Assembly: GCF_023015615.1 (NCBI RefSeq)
Contig: NZ_JALKAJ010000002.1
Coordinates: 186,001 to 250,000 of the forward strand
Length of the DNA stretch: 64,000 bases
Direction: 5' to 3'
Origin: Qipengyuania sp. S6317L1
Lineage (GTDB): Bacteria > Pseudomonadota > Alphaproteobacteria > Sphingomonadales > Sphingomonadaceae
Part shown: one piece after another, positions 25,277 through 33,756 of the stretch
How the letters are laid out: each line of letters starts with the position of its first letter
How positions within the stretch are numbered: position 1 is the stretch's first letter
Program-made: the position numbers and the translations under genes
The notes under the pieces: model-generated
Databases searched by the model: none
What the model saw: the letters and a program-made list of their open reading frames with translations, nothing else
Told to the model about the DNA's origin: nothing

Positions 25277-27152
25277 GACGTGCAGCATCCCATGAAGGTT
25301 GAATTGGTGCAGGGAGACCGGTTTCCTCTTCGCACCTTTCGCGAAGGGCTTCGATCCCGGGACCATAATCAAAGAGAGCCAAGTCGCCGCGGCGCTCCTT
25401 GATCTGTGCCCGCAAGGCGTCGGTTGCGCCTGTGTCCACCGTGTGATCGTCACCGATTACAACGCCGTATTCGCTTGCCCCTTCGATCGTGACGAGGCCC
25501 TGGCGAACTTCGAGCGCGACGAGTTCGGGGTCCCGTTCAAGCGGGTCGCCCCAGCCTCCGCCGCCCCACGTGATGAAGTGCAATTGTTCGCCCGCTTTGA
25601 CCTCGATGTCCTCGACCTTGTTGCCAACGATTTCGGTGGTGCCGTCAAGCCGCTCGATCAGCTTTGTCGCGCGCTTGCCCGGGCGGCCGCCATTGACGCC
25701 CCAAGGGGGCACGAACCAGCGGTCATCGTGGATTGCAATCGCGCCGTCCGCGAGGAAGCGATAGGTCATGTGAATGCCATTACCGCCCCGGTGAAGCCCT
25801 GCGCCACCTGAGTCTTTCTCGGTCTCATATCGCTCGATCCGCAGCGGAAAATAACGCTCCAGAAACTCGTTTGGCACATTGGTAAAGCCGGGCCAGAGCG
25901 AGTGTCCATCGGGACCGTCTCCCAATGGGCGACCCGGAATGCCGCCAAAGCCGATCTGGAACAGCTGGAACCAGTCCGCCTTCTTGCCCTCTCTGTTGTC
26001 CCAGCCCGAGTAGAACAGGTGGGGCGAAGAGGAGAAGCCAGCGGCGTTCAGGAACTCAGGCGTGCCCTGCCCCAGCAAACCGCCAAGGATGTCGAAGATG
26101 CGCCCCAGCGCGTGGGTACGCCCTGACAATGCAGCGGGGAATTTGGGCTTGAGCAGAGAGCCTTCAGGAATCCGCACCTCGATCAGGTCATAAAAGCCAT
26201 CGTTGAAGAGTATCTGCGGGTCGAAGACCATGATCATGTAGATGCCGAAGAACATCTTGAACATGTTTTCGTTCAAGTAGAAATTGATCGAGGCCGCCGA
26301 TTGCGGATCGGTGCCGTCGAAGTCGAGAATGACCTTATCGCCATCGCGCCACATTGTGCATTTTATCTTATAAGGGCCATAGCCCTTGCCATCGTCGCAG
26401 ATGAAATCTTCAAAGCTTGCTTTCGCCTCAGGGATTGCCTGACTGATGAGAGCTTTCATCGCACGGTGGTTGCGGGCGAGGAGTTCTTGCGTGGCGGAGT
26501 AATAGACATCATCGCCAAAGCGCTCGGCCATTTCGACGAGGCGATTGGAGGCGACGCGGCAGCTGGCGATAAGGGCGTTCAGGTCGGCCTGACACCAATC
26601 GGGTTTGCGCGTCTGATGCATGACAAGCTTCATCAGGTCGTCATTATATTCACCTTTTTTCCAGATCTTGACGGGCGGAATGCGCACGCCTTCCTGAAAA
26701 ATCGAAGTCGCCTCAATCGGCATCGAGCCGGGCACCATCCCGCCAATATCGGACTGATGCCCGAACATGGCGGTGTAAGCGATGAGGCGACCATCCTTGA
26801 ACACGGGTAGCATGACAAGCCAGTCGTTCGAGTGACTGATCGCGCCTTCGCAGGAATACGGATCGGACAGGAAGATCATGTCTCCGTCCTCAATCGTGCC
26901 ATCAAAGCTTTTCAGAAAGCCGCCGATAAAGCTGCCGAACTGGCCCACGATCATTTTCCCAGACGGGTCGGCAATCAGCGGGAAGGCATCGCCCTGTTCG
27001 CGGATGCCGGGGCTCATGGCTGTGCGCACGAGGGTCGCGTCCATCTCGATCCGGGCGTTCCTCAGAGCGTTCTCGATGATGTCGAGCGTTACCGGATCAA
27101 GGTCGAGCTTGTTAAAGGGCGTTGTGTTGGTTTCGATGATTTGTGCTGGCAT
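25269..27152 (-). CDS. Hydantoinase/oxoprolinase B-family subunit (acetone/acetophenone carboxylase-like)
   Basis: 627 residues, slightly longer than typical HyuB. Motifs: DPVTLDIIENALRNAR with MDATLVRTAMSPGIREQGD, MIVGQFGSFIGG, FLSDPYSCEGAISHSND in place of the common NDPYxGG element, IPPVKIWKKG, ILDFDGTDPQSAASINF and the Gly-rich end GGAGLHRGGNGI and WGVNGGRPGK. Members pair with HyuA to hydrolyse cyclic amides or, in acetone and acetophenone carboxylases, to carboxylate ketones with ATP. The CoA-transferase and HMG-CoA-lyase-like neighbours favour the carboxylase reading, but that is inference. Three bases separate it from the HyuA gene. Confidence 0.88.
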   Translation of the reverse strand: MPAQIIETNTTPFNKLDLDPVTLDIIENALRNARIEMDATLVRTAMSPGIREQGDAFPLIADPSGKMIVGQFGSFIGGFLKSFDGTIEDGDMIFLSDPYSCEGAISHSNDWLVMLPVFKDGRLIAYTAMFGHQSDIGGMVPGSMPIEATSIFQEGVRIPPVKIWKKGEYNDDLMKLVMHQTRKPDWCQADLNALIASCRVASNRLVEMAERFGDDVYYSATQELLARNHRAMKALISQAIPEAKASFEDFICDDGKGYGPYKIKCTMWRDGDKVILDFDGTDPQSAASINFYLNENMFKMFFGIYMIMVFDPQILFNDGFYDLIEVRIPEGSLLKPKFPAALSGRTHALGRIFDILGGLLGQGTPEFLNAAGFSSSPHLFYSGWDNREGKKADWFQLFQIGFGGIPGRPLGDGPDGHSLWPGFTNVPNEFLERYFPLRIERYETEKDSGGAGLHRGGNGIHMTYRFLADGAIAIHDDRWFVPPWGVNGGRPGKRATKLIERLDGTTEIVGNKVEDIEVKAGEQLHFITWGGGGWGDPLERDPELVALEVRQGLVTIEGASEYGVVIGDDHTVDTGATDALRAQIKERRGDLALFDYGPGIEALRERCEEETGLPAPIQPSWDAARHG

Positions 27153-27155
27153 CGT

Positions 27156-29216
27156 TTAGCCCTCCACCTTCGGGTTGATGAGGATATTGCCCACCGCATC
27201 AATAGTCGCGGTGCAATCGTGTTCGACGAGTGTGGTCGAATCCATCTCGGTGATGATGGCTGGACCCGGAATGGTGTCTCCCTGAAGGAGTTTTGCGCGG
27301 TCGTAGATGACGGCTGCGCGCTCTTCCCCATCCATCCAAAGCGTGTGATCCTTGATCTTGGCATGGGACGGATCGCCATTGCCCTTGGCAAGCTCGGCGG
27401 CTTCGAGTTCAAGCGACTCCCCGAGCGCCACCGCCCGCAGGTTCACAATTTCGTGGGGCGTGTCCATGTTAAACGTGAAGAGGCGGCGGTGCTCTTCATC
27501 AAACCGTGCAAGGATACCTTCGATACCCTTTTCGCGCAGCGTGGCCTGATCGATTGTCAGAGGGACTTCAAAGGCTTGCCCTGCATAGCGCACATCGACT
27601 TCGAACTCGCTTGTAATGGTGTCAGAGGGAATGCCATCAGCCTCAAGCTCGGCGCGGGTTTGCGCTGCCATTTCATCGAGCAGTGCGACGAGGTCATTCA
27701 CATCGGTCTGATCAGCAAGCTTGCTGAAAGACCGCGCAGTTTCCGTCCGCATCCGCGTTGTCGCATCGCCAAGTGCGCAAAGAACGCCTGGTGAAACCGG
27801 CGACACGGCAGGCCATGACCCCATGAGCTTCGCAACCGCATTCACATGAAGCGGCCCTGCGCCGCCAAATCCCATGAGCGCAAAGTGACGCGGGTCATAT
27901 CCTTGCTGGACACTGATCATGCGAAGCGCGCCAAACATGTTTTCATTGACGATATCGATGATCCCGCGCGCTGCATCCATAAGTGAAACGCCAAGCGCAT
28001 CGGCGATGGTCTGCACCGCATTCTTTGCGCCCTCGCGGTCCAGCTTGAACGAGCCGCCAAGCAGATCTTCGGGAAGATAGCCCAGGACCACATTGGCATC
28101 GGTCACCGTGGGGAGTTCGCCACCCTTGGAATAGGCCACCGGCCCCGGCACAGCACCCGCGCTTTCCGGCCCGACGCGAAGCGCGCCGGTAAGCTCTGGC
28201 ACGTGGGCGATAGAGCCCCCGCCTGCGCCAACGGTCTTTACGTCCAAAGCCGAAGCACGCACCGACAAGTGGCCAACTTCGGTGGTGCGCACGCGGCGCG
28301 GCTCCAAGTTCTCGATGAGCGCAACGTCGGTTGAGGTTCCGCCCACATCAAGTGTGAGAATGTTCTTGAGCCCGGCGTTTTTCGCCACCCAAACAGCGCC
28401 CGTCACCCCGCCAGCAGGGCCCGACATCAGGATATTCACCGGATGCTCTTCCGCCTTCTGGCTGCTCATCAGGCCGCCATCCGATCGCAGCAGCGAAAGC
28501 TTGCCCTTCACGCCCGCTGCCTTGAGCTTGTCGCGAAGTTTCGAGACGTAATTGCCAACCACCGGACGCACGGCGGCGTTGGCGACGGTCGAGAGCGTGC
28601 GCTCATATTCCTGCATTTCGGGCAGCACTTCGTGGCTGAGCGAGATGGGCACATCTGCGCCAAACACTTTTTCGGCAATCGCGCCGATCTGCTTTTCATG
28701 CGCGCCGTTTACATAGGCATTGATGAGGCTAATCGTGATCGCTTCGACGCCTTGTTTTTTGAGCTTTTCGAGAGCTTCTCGTGCTCCCGCCTCGTCGACT
28801 GGGCGCACTTCGTTGCCATCGGCATCCATCCGCCCGCCGACGGTGAGCGTGTCCTCGAGCGCGGCCAGAGGCTGAGGTTTTGGCCAGACGATCCAGGCAG
28901 CGAGGCCTCCCGGCACAAAACTACGCGCGATCTGCATGATGTCCCGGTAGCCTTCGGTCGTAATAAGGCCGACCCGTGCACCCTTGTTTTGCAACACCGC
29001 ATTGGTCGCAACCGTCGTGCCGTGAAGGAAAAACTCGATATCGCCGGGATCGACTTCGGCCTCTTTGGTAATCGCCAGCACACCATTCAGGATGCCTTCC
29101 GAGCTGTCATGCGGGGTCGAAGGCGTCTTGTGCCGCCAGAATGCACCGCTTGTCTGATCAAACAACAGTAGGTCGGTGAACGTCCCCCCGACGTCCACTC
29201 CAAGACGATAGCGCAT
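27156..29216 (-). CDS. Hydantoinase/oxoprolinase A-family subunit (ATP-binding)
   Basis: About 686 residues. The N-terminal actin-like nucleotide-binding domain has GVDVGGTFTDLLLFD, FFLHGTTVATNA and GLITTEGYRDIM. The central hydantoinase A core has LTLDVGGTSTDVALI, GPVAYSKGGELPTVTDANV and YDPRHFALMGFGGAGPLH. The C-terminal third is beta-rich and conserved in acetophenone carboxylase subunits. It drives ATP-dependent chemistry with the B subunit. ATG 29216 shares one base with the HMG-CoA-lyase stop (TGATG), so I prefer it over an in-frame start at 29312 buried in the upstream gene. Confidence 0.9.
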   Translation of the reverse strand: MRYRLGVDVGGTFTDLLLFDQTSGAFWRHKTPSTPHDSSEGILNGVLAITKEAEVDPGDIEFFLHGTTVATNAVLQNKGARVGLITTEGYRDIMQIARSFVPGGLAAWIVWPKPQPLAALEDTLTVGGRMDADGNEVRPVDEAGAREALEKLKKQGVEAITISLINAYVNGAHEKQIGAIAEKVFGADVPISLSHEVLPEMQEYERTLSTVANAAVRPVVGNYVSKLRDKLKAAGVKGKLSLLRSDGGLMSSQKAEEHPVNILMSGPAGGVTGAVWVAKNAGLKNILTLDVGGTSTDVALIENLEPRRVRTTEVGHLSVRASALDVKTVGAGGGSIAHVPELTGALRVGPESAGAVPGPVAYSKGGELPTVTDANVVLGYLPEDLLGGSFKLDREGAKNAVQTIADALGVSLMDAARGIIDIVNENMFGALRMISVQQGYDPRHFALMGFGGAGPLHVNAVAKLMGSWPAVSPVSPGVLCALGDATTRMRTETARSFSKLADQTDVNDLVALLDEMAAQTRAELEADGIPSDTITSEFEVDVRYAGQAFEVPLTIDQATLREKGIEGILARFDEEHRRLFTFNMDTPHEIVNLRAVALGESLELEAAELAKGNGDPSHAKIKDHTLWMDGEERAAVIYDRAKLLQGDTIPGPAIITEMDSTTLVEHDCTATIDAVGNILINPKVEG

Positions 29217-30154
29217 CAGGCGAGTTCCTTTTTCTCTGATTGAGGGGCGGGAAATCCGCCCGATTTGGCAACCATCGCAGGCAAATCCTTGCCCATGATT
29301 GGGCTGAGCCACGCGTTGGTATCAATGAGTTTCGAGAGCGATAGACCGGTATTGATGCCGGCACGCTCCAGCATGTAGGCGACGTCTTCGGTGGCAACAT
29401 TGCCCGCCGCCCCCGGCGCGAAGGGACAACCGCCCAGCCCGCCGATAGAAGCGTCAATAGTCGAAGCGCCCGCCTCAATCGCGGCCCAGACATTGGCAAG
29501 TCCGGTGCCGCGCGTGTTATGAAAATGCATCCTGATCGGCACGTTGCCCACCGCATCTCTCACACCCTCAATCAGGCGGGTGACATGCGCAGGATTGCCC
29601 ACCCCGATGGTATCGGCAAGCGCGATCTCGACCGGACCGGCCTCAGCCACGGCCTTCGCCATCTCTATGACGCGCGCTTCACTGACCTCGCCTTCAAACG
29701 GGCAACCAAAGCTTGCCGCAATTGTCGCTTGCGCGGTCTTGCCAGCCGCTTTTGCTGTCTCGATAATCGCCTTGGCCGCTTCGACCGAGCCGTCCGAAGT
29801 CTGACCCTGATTACGCATGGCGAATGTATCTGTGGCAACACACACTGCGCCCAGCTGGTCGATCCGGCCCGTCGCAAGAGCGCGATCGGCGCCGCGCTGA
29901 TTCATTACGAGCCCGATGAAAGTCACATCGTCTCGTTCCGGCAACCTTTCGCAAACCGCATCTGCATCCGCCATCTGTGGCACTGCGCGCGGATTGACGA
30001 AACTTGTTACCTCGATGCGCCTGACGCCAGCATCGATTGCCTTGGAAATGAGCTCCAGCTTTTCTGCCGTACTCACCTCCACCTTCTCGTTCTGGAGCCC
30101 GTCGCGGGGGCTAACTTCGACGATCTCGACCGTTTTTGTATACACTGCTGCCAT
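29216..30154 (-). CDS. Hydroxymethylglutaryl-CoA lyase family protein
   Basis: 312 residues, normal length for HMG-CoA lyase, a TIM-barrel enzyme that splits HMG-CoA into acetyl-CoA and acetoacetate. The active site is intact: EVSPRDGLQNE (Arg and metal Asp), EVTSFVNPRAVPQM, ADTIGVGNP, MHFHNTRGTG (metal His) and the signature ASIGGLGGCPFAPGAAGN with the catalytic-loop Cys. The wording of the Cys loop is a strong match. The true substrate may be another 3-hydroxy-3-methyl or branched acyl-CoA, since no leucine-pathway gene is adjacent. TAATG coupling to the GntR gene upstream makes it the second gene of the operon. TTGTATACAC-like sequence at its 5' end may be a second operator. Confidence 0.92.
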   Translation of the reverse strand: MAAVYTKTVEIVEVSPRDGLQNEKVEVSTAEKLELISKAIDAGVRRIEVTSFVNPRAVPQMADADAVCERLPERDDVTFIGLVMNQRGADRALATGRIDQLGAVCVATDTFAMRNQGQTSDGSVEAAKAIIETAKAAGKTAQATIAASFGCPFEGEVSEARVIEMAKAVAEAGPVEIALADTIGVGNPAHVTRLIEGVRDAVGNVPIRMHFHNTRGTGLANVWAAIEAGASTIDASIGGLGGCPFAPGAAGNVATEDVAYMLERAGINTGLSLSKLIDTNAWLSPIMGKDLPAMVAKSGGFPAPQSEKKELA

Positions 30155-30834
30155 TAAGCCGCACCCCTTTCAGGCTCGGCCTGCCCCTTGTTCAACCCCT
30201 TGTGAGCATCGGCATAGGCGTGAAATGCGCGCCTGATGTGACCGGCCATCACGCTCTGGGCCCAAGCACCATCGCGCCGCTCAAACGCCGCCACGAGATC
30301 GGCATGCTCGCGGTACGAACACTCGAAAGCTTCGGGGTCATAATGCTGCGCGGTGCGCCACACCACGGGCTGCTCGATGAGCGCTGTCAAAAGTCCCGTC
30401 AGCCGGCGCGACCCCGCAGTGTCGAGCACCAATGCGTGAAATTCCCGGTTACGGTCGAGGAAAGTCGCCACATCAGGAGGAGACTTCGAAATTGCCGCAA
30501 AAATCGCTTTATTACAGGACGTAAGCTCGCGGATTACCTCATCCGTCATTCGCTCTGCCGCCCGTTTCGCGGCGTGCCCTTCGAGCATTGCGCGAAGCTC
30601 AAACGCGTCAGAGACATCGTCCAGCGACCAATCGGCGACATAACTTCTTTGCGACTCGGTCCGGCGCACGAGAAGGTCAGCCTCAAGCTGCCTCAACGCC
30701 TCGCGAACCGGAGTGCGTGACACGCCGCAAACTTGCGCCAAAGCCTCCTCACGCAGGGCATCACCCGAGGAAAGCTCGCCGGAGAGGATCATACTCCTGA
30801 TTGTATCATAGGCGCGGTCAGACGCTTTGGTCAT
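30154..30834 (-). CDS. GntR-family transcriptional regulator, FCD subfamily
   Basis: About 226 residues. The N-terminal winged helix (about 1-65) has AYDTIRSMILSGELSSGDALREEALA and CGVSRTPVREALRQLE, the GntR recognition helix. The C-terminal all-helical FCD domain has FELRAMLEGHAAKRAAE, FLDRNREFHALVLDTAGS and the metal-ligand-type HADLVAAFERRD and HIRRAFH, so metal-assisted carboxylate sensing is likely. ATG 30834 places homology at residue 4; a GTG at 30867 would add a Pro-rich leader. First gene of the operon; an operator-like palindrome overlaps the predicted -10 element, implying autoregulation. Confidence 0.92.
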   Translation of the reverse strand: MTKASDRAYDTIRSMILSGELSSGDALREEALAQVCGVSRTPVREALRQLEADLLVRRTESQRSYVADWSLDDVSDAFELRAMLEGHAAKRAAERMTDEVIRELTSCNKAIFAAISKSPPDVATFLDRNREFHALVLDTAGSRRLTGLLTALIEQPVVWRTAQHYDPEAFECSYREHADLVAAFERRDGAWAQSVMAGHIRRAFHAYADAHKGLNKGQAEPERGAA

Positions 30835-30885
30835 GGCTGGCTTCTCAAAAATTGGGACCGGGGGCACGCCCCTTGACTTGGATTA

Positions 30886-30897
30886 ATTGTATACAAT
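30886..30897. promoter_or_regulatory. GntR-type operator ATTGTATACAAT
   Basis: A perfect 12-base palindrome in the divergent region between the GntR operon and the TonB receptor gene. FCD-type GntR regulators commonly bind TTGTATACAA-like sequences, so this is the natural site for the adjacent regulator. It overlaps the predicted minus-strand -10 hexamer. GTATAC-containing half-matches occur near 30138 and 30800. Confidence 0.7.
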
Positions 30898-30915
30898 AAA
30901 GCTCAGCCAACGCAA
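30886..30915 (-). promoter_or_regulatory. Predicted sigma-70 promoter of the GntR catabolic operon
   Basis: On the minus strand TTGCGT (30915-30910) and TACAAT (30891-30886) are spaced by 18 bases, about 50 bases upstream of the GntR start. The -10 lies inside the operator palindrome, a layout that allows repression by the regulator. Confidence 0.45.
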
Positions 30916-31077
30916 GACGAAGAAAAGAGTCGGCTTGGGTGACAGTGGCGGGATCCACCGGGCTGCAAGGCAATGGACTGTGATGGTCAGTCTGGTGTTT
31001 TCGGGCCGCGTGCAGACCAACAGATGGAAGAGACGATCGTTCGGCAATTGGCGCGCGATCCAGAAAAGGGAATTCAC

Positions 31078-33588
31078 ATGCGTCACGTTTCTATGTTGAG
31101 TGCGGCTTCATTCATCGCGCTAGCGGTTGCAGCTCCATCCCACGCCCAGACAGTCACGACGGCTGATGAGGCGCAAGAAGACGATACAGCGATCATCGTG
31201 ACCGCGCGTCGCCAGAATGAACGTTTGCAAGATGTGCCCGCCTCAGTCTCCGTTCTGACAGCCGACGCACTTCAGAAAACGGGCGCGACAAACGCTTCCG
31301 ATTTTTCACAGCTTACCCCCGGTGTCACCATCGTAACCGGTACGGCCGAGGCTGGTGATACGCAGATCAACATCCGCGGCATCAATGGCGCGCGCGATGC
31401 GGAAAGCTCGGTCGCGCTGGTGGTCGATGGCATCCTTAAAACCAACACCGCCCAGCTCAACCAGAACCAGGGCACGCTGCGCCAAGTAGAAATCCTCAAG
31501 GGCCCGCAAGGCGCGCTCTATGGCCGCAACGCGGCTGCTGGCGCAATCGTCCTGCAAACCGCCAAACCAAGTGATATTGTCGAAGGGGCGGTGCGCGCCT
31601 CTTACGCCAACGAGAGCACTTTCGAGGCCACCGGCTATGTCTCCAGCCCGCTTGGCGAGAACCTTGGCATCGTTGCATCCGGCTATTACCGCACCACAGA
31701 TGGGTTCTTCTTCAACGAATTTCTCAACGACGACGTCGTCGATGATCAGGAGGTCTGGTCAGTGGACGGCCGCCTCGTCGTCGGTTTGGGCGAGGCGACC
31801 GAACTTGATGTAAAGGCACGCTATTCACAGCTTCGTGGTGCGTCGATCAACTTCAACTCCTCTTTCCACATCCCCGCATTTGGCGCGACCAACCCCGCCT
31901 TTTTCGAGGACGTGAACGAGCACCCCTTCGTCTACAACGGCAATATCCGTCCCACGAACGAACAAGACAGCTTCGACATCTCCGCCAAGATCGAGCATGA
32001 TTTCGACGGCGTCACGCTTACCGCTTGGGCACTTTATTCCGACGTTGACCAATTGCTGACCGCCGACGGGACCAGCGCCGATTTCGCTCGCTTTATCGGC
32101 GCCGCTGATCCGGCTGCACAAGGCGTCGTCGATAGCTGCTTTGCCACCACCGCGCAGTTGACCGGCTTCCCCGTCGCGCAGCCCGGCTTTATCGGCGAAA
32201 TTCCGGTGCCATTTATCTTTGCGCCTGCCAATGGCTCCACATTTGGCGCGTACAGCCCGACCACCTGCGACGGCACTCAGCTACAAATCCGCAAACAATC
32301 CGACATCAGTGCGGAAATCCGGCTTGCGTCCAATGATGGCGGTCCGTTGAGCTGGCAGCTGGGTGGCTATTTCCTCAATATCGACCGTGAAACGGGCGTC
32401 TCTATCGGCGGTGACACGGGTGCTGGCGTTTCAGAGGCGTTGTTCAACGCACCGGACAGTTCCAACCCGACCAGCCTGCTTTTGAACGATGAATTCGACA
32501 CCTCGGTCTATGCCATTTTTGGCAATGCGGAATATGAATTCGACACCGTCACGCTCGGCCTGGCACTGCGCTATGACATCGAGGATCGTTCGTCCACCTC
32601 ACTCGTCCCGACAGATGCGCTTGACCCTTTCACCGGCGGACCGATCAATCCGGGCCTCGCGTTTGGCGCGTTTACGCCCGTTTCGGAAACCTTCAAGCAG
32701 CTGCAACCCAAGTTGAGCTTCAGCTGGCAGCCGTCACCCGATTTCAACCTCTACGCCAACTGGGGCATCGGGTTTAAGTCGGGCGGCTTCAACAATCAGG
32801 GTTCCGCCGCGATCATCGACGCCAACTTCGTTCAGGCGCTGGGCGCGGATGTGACCATTGCCGATGTTTATGACAAGGAAGTCTCCTCCGCCTTTGAAGT
32901 GGGTCTGAAAGGCGAGATTGCGAACGGCGCTATCACATTCGATCTCGCAGGCTACTACACCGAAATCGACGATATGCAGTTCTTCGAGTTCTTCGTGGGC
33001 TCGTTCGGATTGCTGCGCGTCGTTTCCAATATCGACGAAGTCGAGGTCTACGGCCTTGAGTTCAACACAGCGGCGGAAATCGTTGATGGGTGGAAAATCT
33101 TTGGCGCGGTGAACATCACCGAAAGCGAGATCAAGGCGAACAGCTCGCGTCCATCGACAGTTGGTAACAAGTCGCCATACACCGCCGACTATACGATCAA
33201 CCTCGGGACAGAGATCGACACACCTCTGAATGACAGCATGGATCTGATCCTTCGGGCAGACTATCGGATCACCGGACCAACGTGGTTCCACTCCTTCCAG
33301 GATCAAACATCGCCAACTCTGTTTTCCGGGCTCCTCCCGATCTCCGCGCTCGCGCTTCCGGCGGAAGTCGGCAATGCCGACTACAGCGTCGCGGAGCGCG
33401 AAGCCTTCGGCGTTCTGAACCTTCGCGCCGGAGTAGAAGTTGGTAACTTCACCGCTGCCGTCTTTGCCGAAAACGCGTTGAACCGCGAATATCTGAACGA
33501 GGTTATTCCGGCGATCGAGTTTGGCGGTTCTTTCATTTCGCCGGGTGCACGGCGTTTGGTCGGGGTAGAAGTGGGCTACCGCTTCTGA
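31078..33588 (+). CDS. TonB-dependent outer-membrane receptor
   Basis: About 836 residues. Signal peptide MRHVSMLSAASFIALAVAAP cut after SHAQ. The TonB box is DTAIIVTARR, followed by the plug domain (DVPASVSVLTADAL, INIRGINGARDAES, LRQVEILKGPQGALYGRNAAAG). A 22-stranded barrel follows with typical SFEVGLKGEI, TFDLAGYYTEI and NYSVAEREAFGVLNLRAGVEV-type strands, ending in Tyr-Arg-Phe. This class imports siderophores or, in sphingomonads, diverse organic substrates. ATG 31078 has AAGGGA six bases upstream and gives a proper signal peptide; an upstream in-frame ATG at 30973 is rejected. It is divergent from the GntR operon and shares its regulatory region, suggesting import of that operon's substrate. 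Confidence 0.93.
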   Translation: MRHVSMLSAASFIALAVAAPSHAQTVTTADEAQEDDTAIIVTARRQNERLQDVPASVSVLTADALQKTGATNASDFSQLTPGVTIVTGTAEAGDTQINIRGINGARDAESSVALVVDGILKTNTAQLNQNQGTLRQVEILKGPQGALYGRNAAAGAIVLQTAKPSDIVEGAVRASYANESTFEATGYVSSPLGENLGIVASGYYRTTDGFFFNEFLNDDVVDDQEVWSVDGRLVVGLGEATELDVKARYSQLRGASINFNSSFHIPAFGATNPAFFEDVNEHPFVYNGNIRPTNEQDSFDISAKIEHDFDGVTLTAWALYSDVDQLLTADGTSADFARFIGAADPAAQGVVDSCFATTAQLTGFPVAQPGFIGEIPVPFIFAPANGSTFGAYSPTTCDGTQLQIRKQSDISAEIRLASNDGGPLSWQLGGYFLNIDRETGVSIGGDTGAGVSEALFNAPDSSNPTSLLLNDEFDTSVYAIFGNAEYEFDTVTLGLALRYDIEDRSSTSLVPTDALDPFTGGPINPGLAFGAFTPVSETFKQLQPKLSFSWQPSPDFNLYANWGIGFKSGGFNNQGSAAIIDANFVQALGADVTIADVYDKEVSSAFEVGLKGEIANGAITFDLAGYYTEIDDMQFFEFFVGSFGLLRVVSNIDEVEVYGLEFNTAAEIVDGWKIFGAVNITESEIKANSSRPSTVGNKSPYTADYTINLGTEIDTPLNDSMDLILRADYRITGPTWFHSFQDQTSPTLFSGLLPISALALPAEVGNADYSVAEREAFGVLNLRAGVEVGNFTAAVFAENALNREYLNEVIPAIEFGGSFISPGARRLVGVEVGYRF

Positions 33589-33627
33589 TCCCGACCTGAC
33601 AGCAACGCTTCGAGCGTCGCGGAAAAC

Positions 33628-33665
33628 GGGCAGGCCCTTGTCACAGGGTCTGCCCTTTTCTTTTG
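33628..33665 (+). terminator. Rho-independent terminator after the TonB receptor gene
   Basis: A strong stem from GGGCAGGCCCT (33628-33638) to AGGGTCTGCCC (33645-33655), one mismatch, six-base loop, followed by TTTTCTTTT. It lies 40 bases past the receptor stop. Confidence 0.9.
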
Positions 33666-33756
33666 TCTGGTGTAAAAGGCTTCTCGCTACGCAATCAAGC
33701 TGACACACAGCCATCGCAAAAGGGCGATCAGCTTAACCACACGGAACCGATCACAA

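Noticed and set aside
33690..33756. Pho box upstream of phoD
   Set aside because: A CTGACACACAGCCAT stretch was considered, but it does not form the two CTGTCAT direct repeats with proper spacing.
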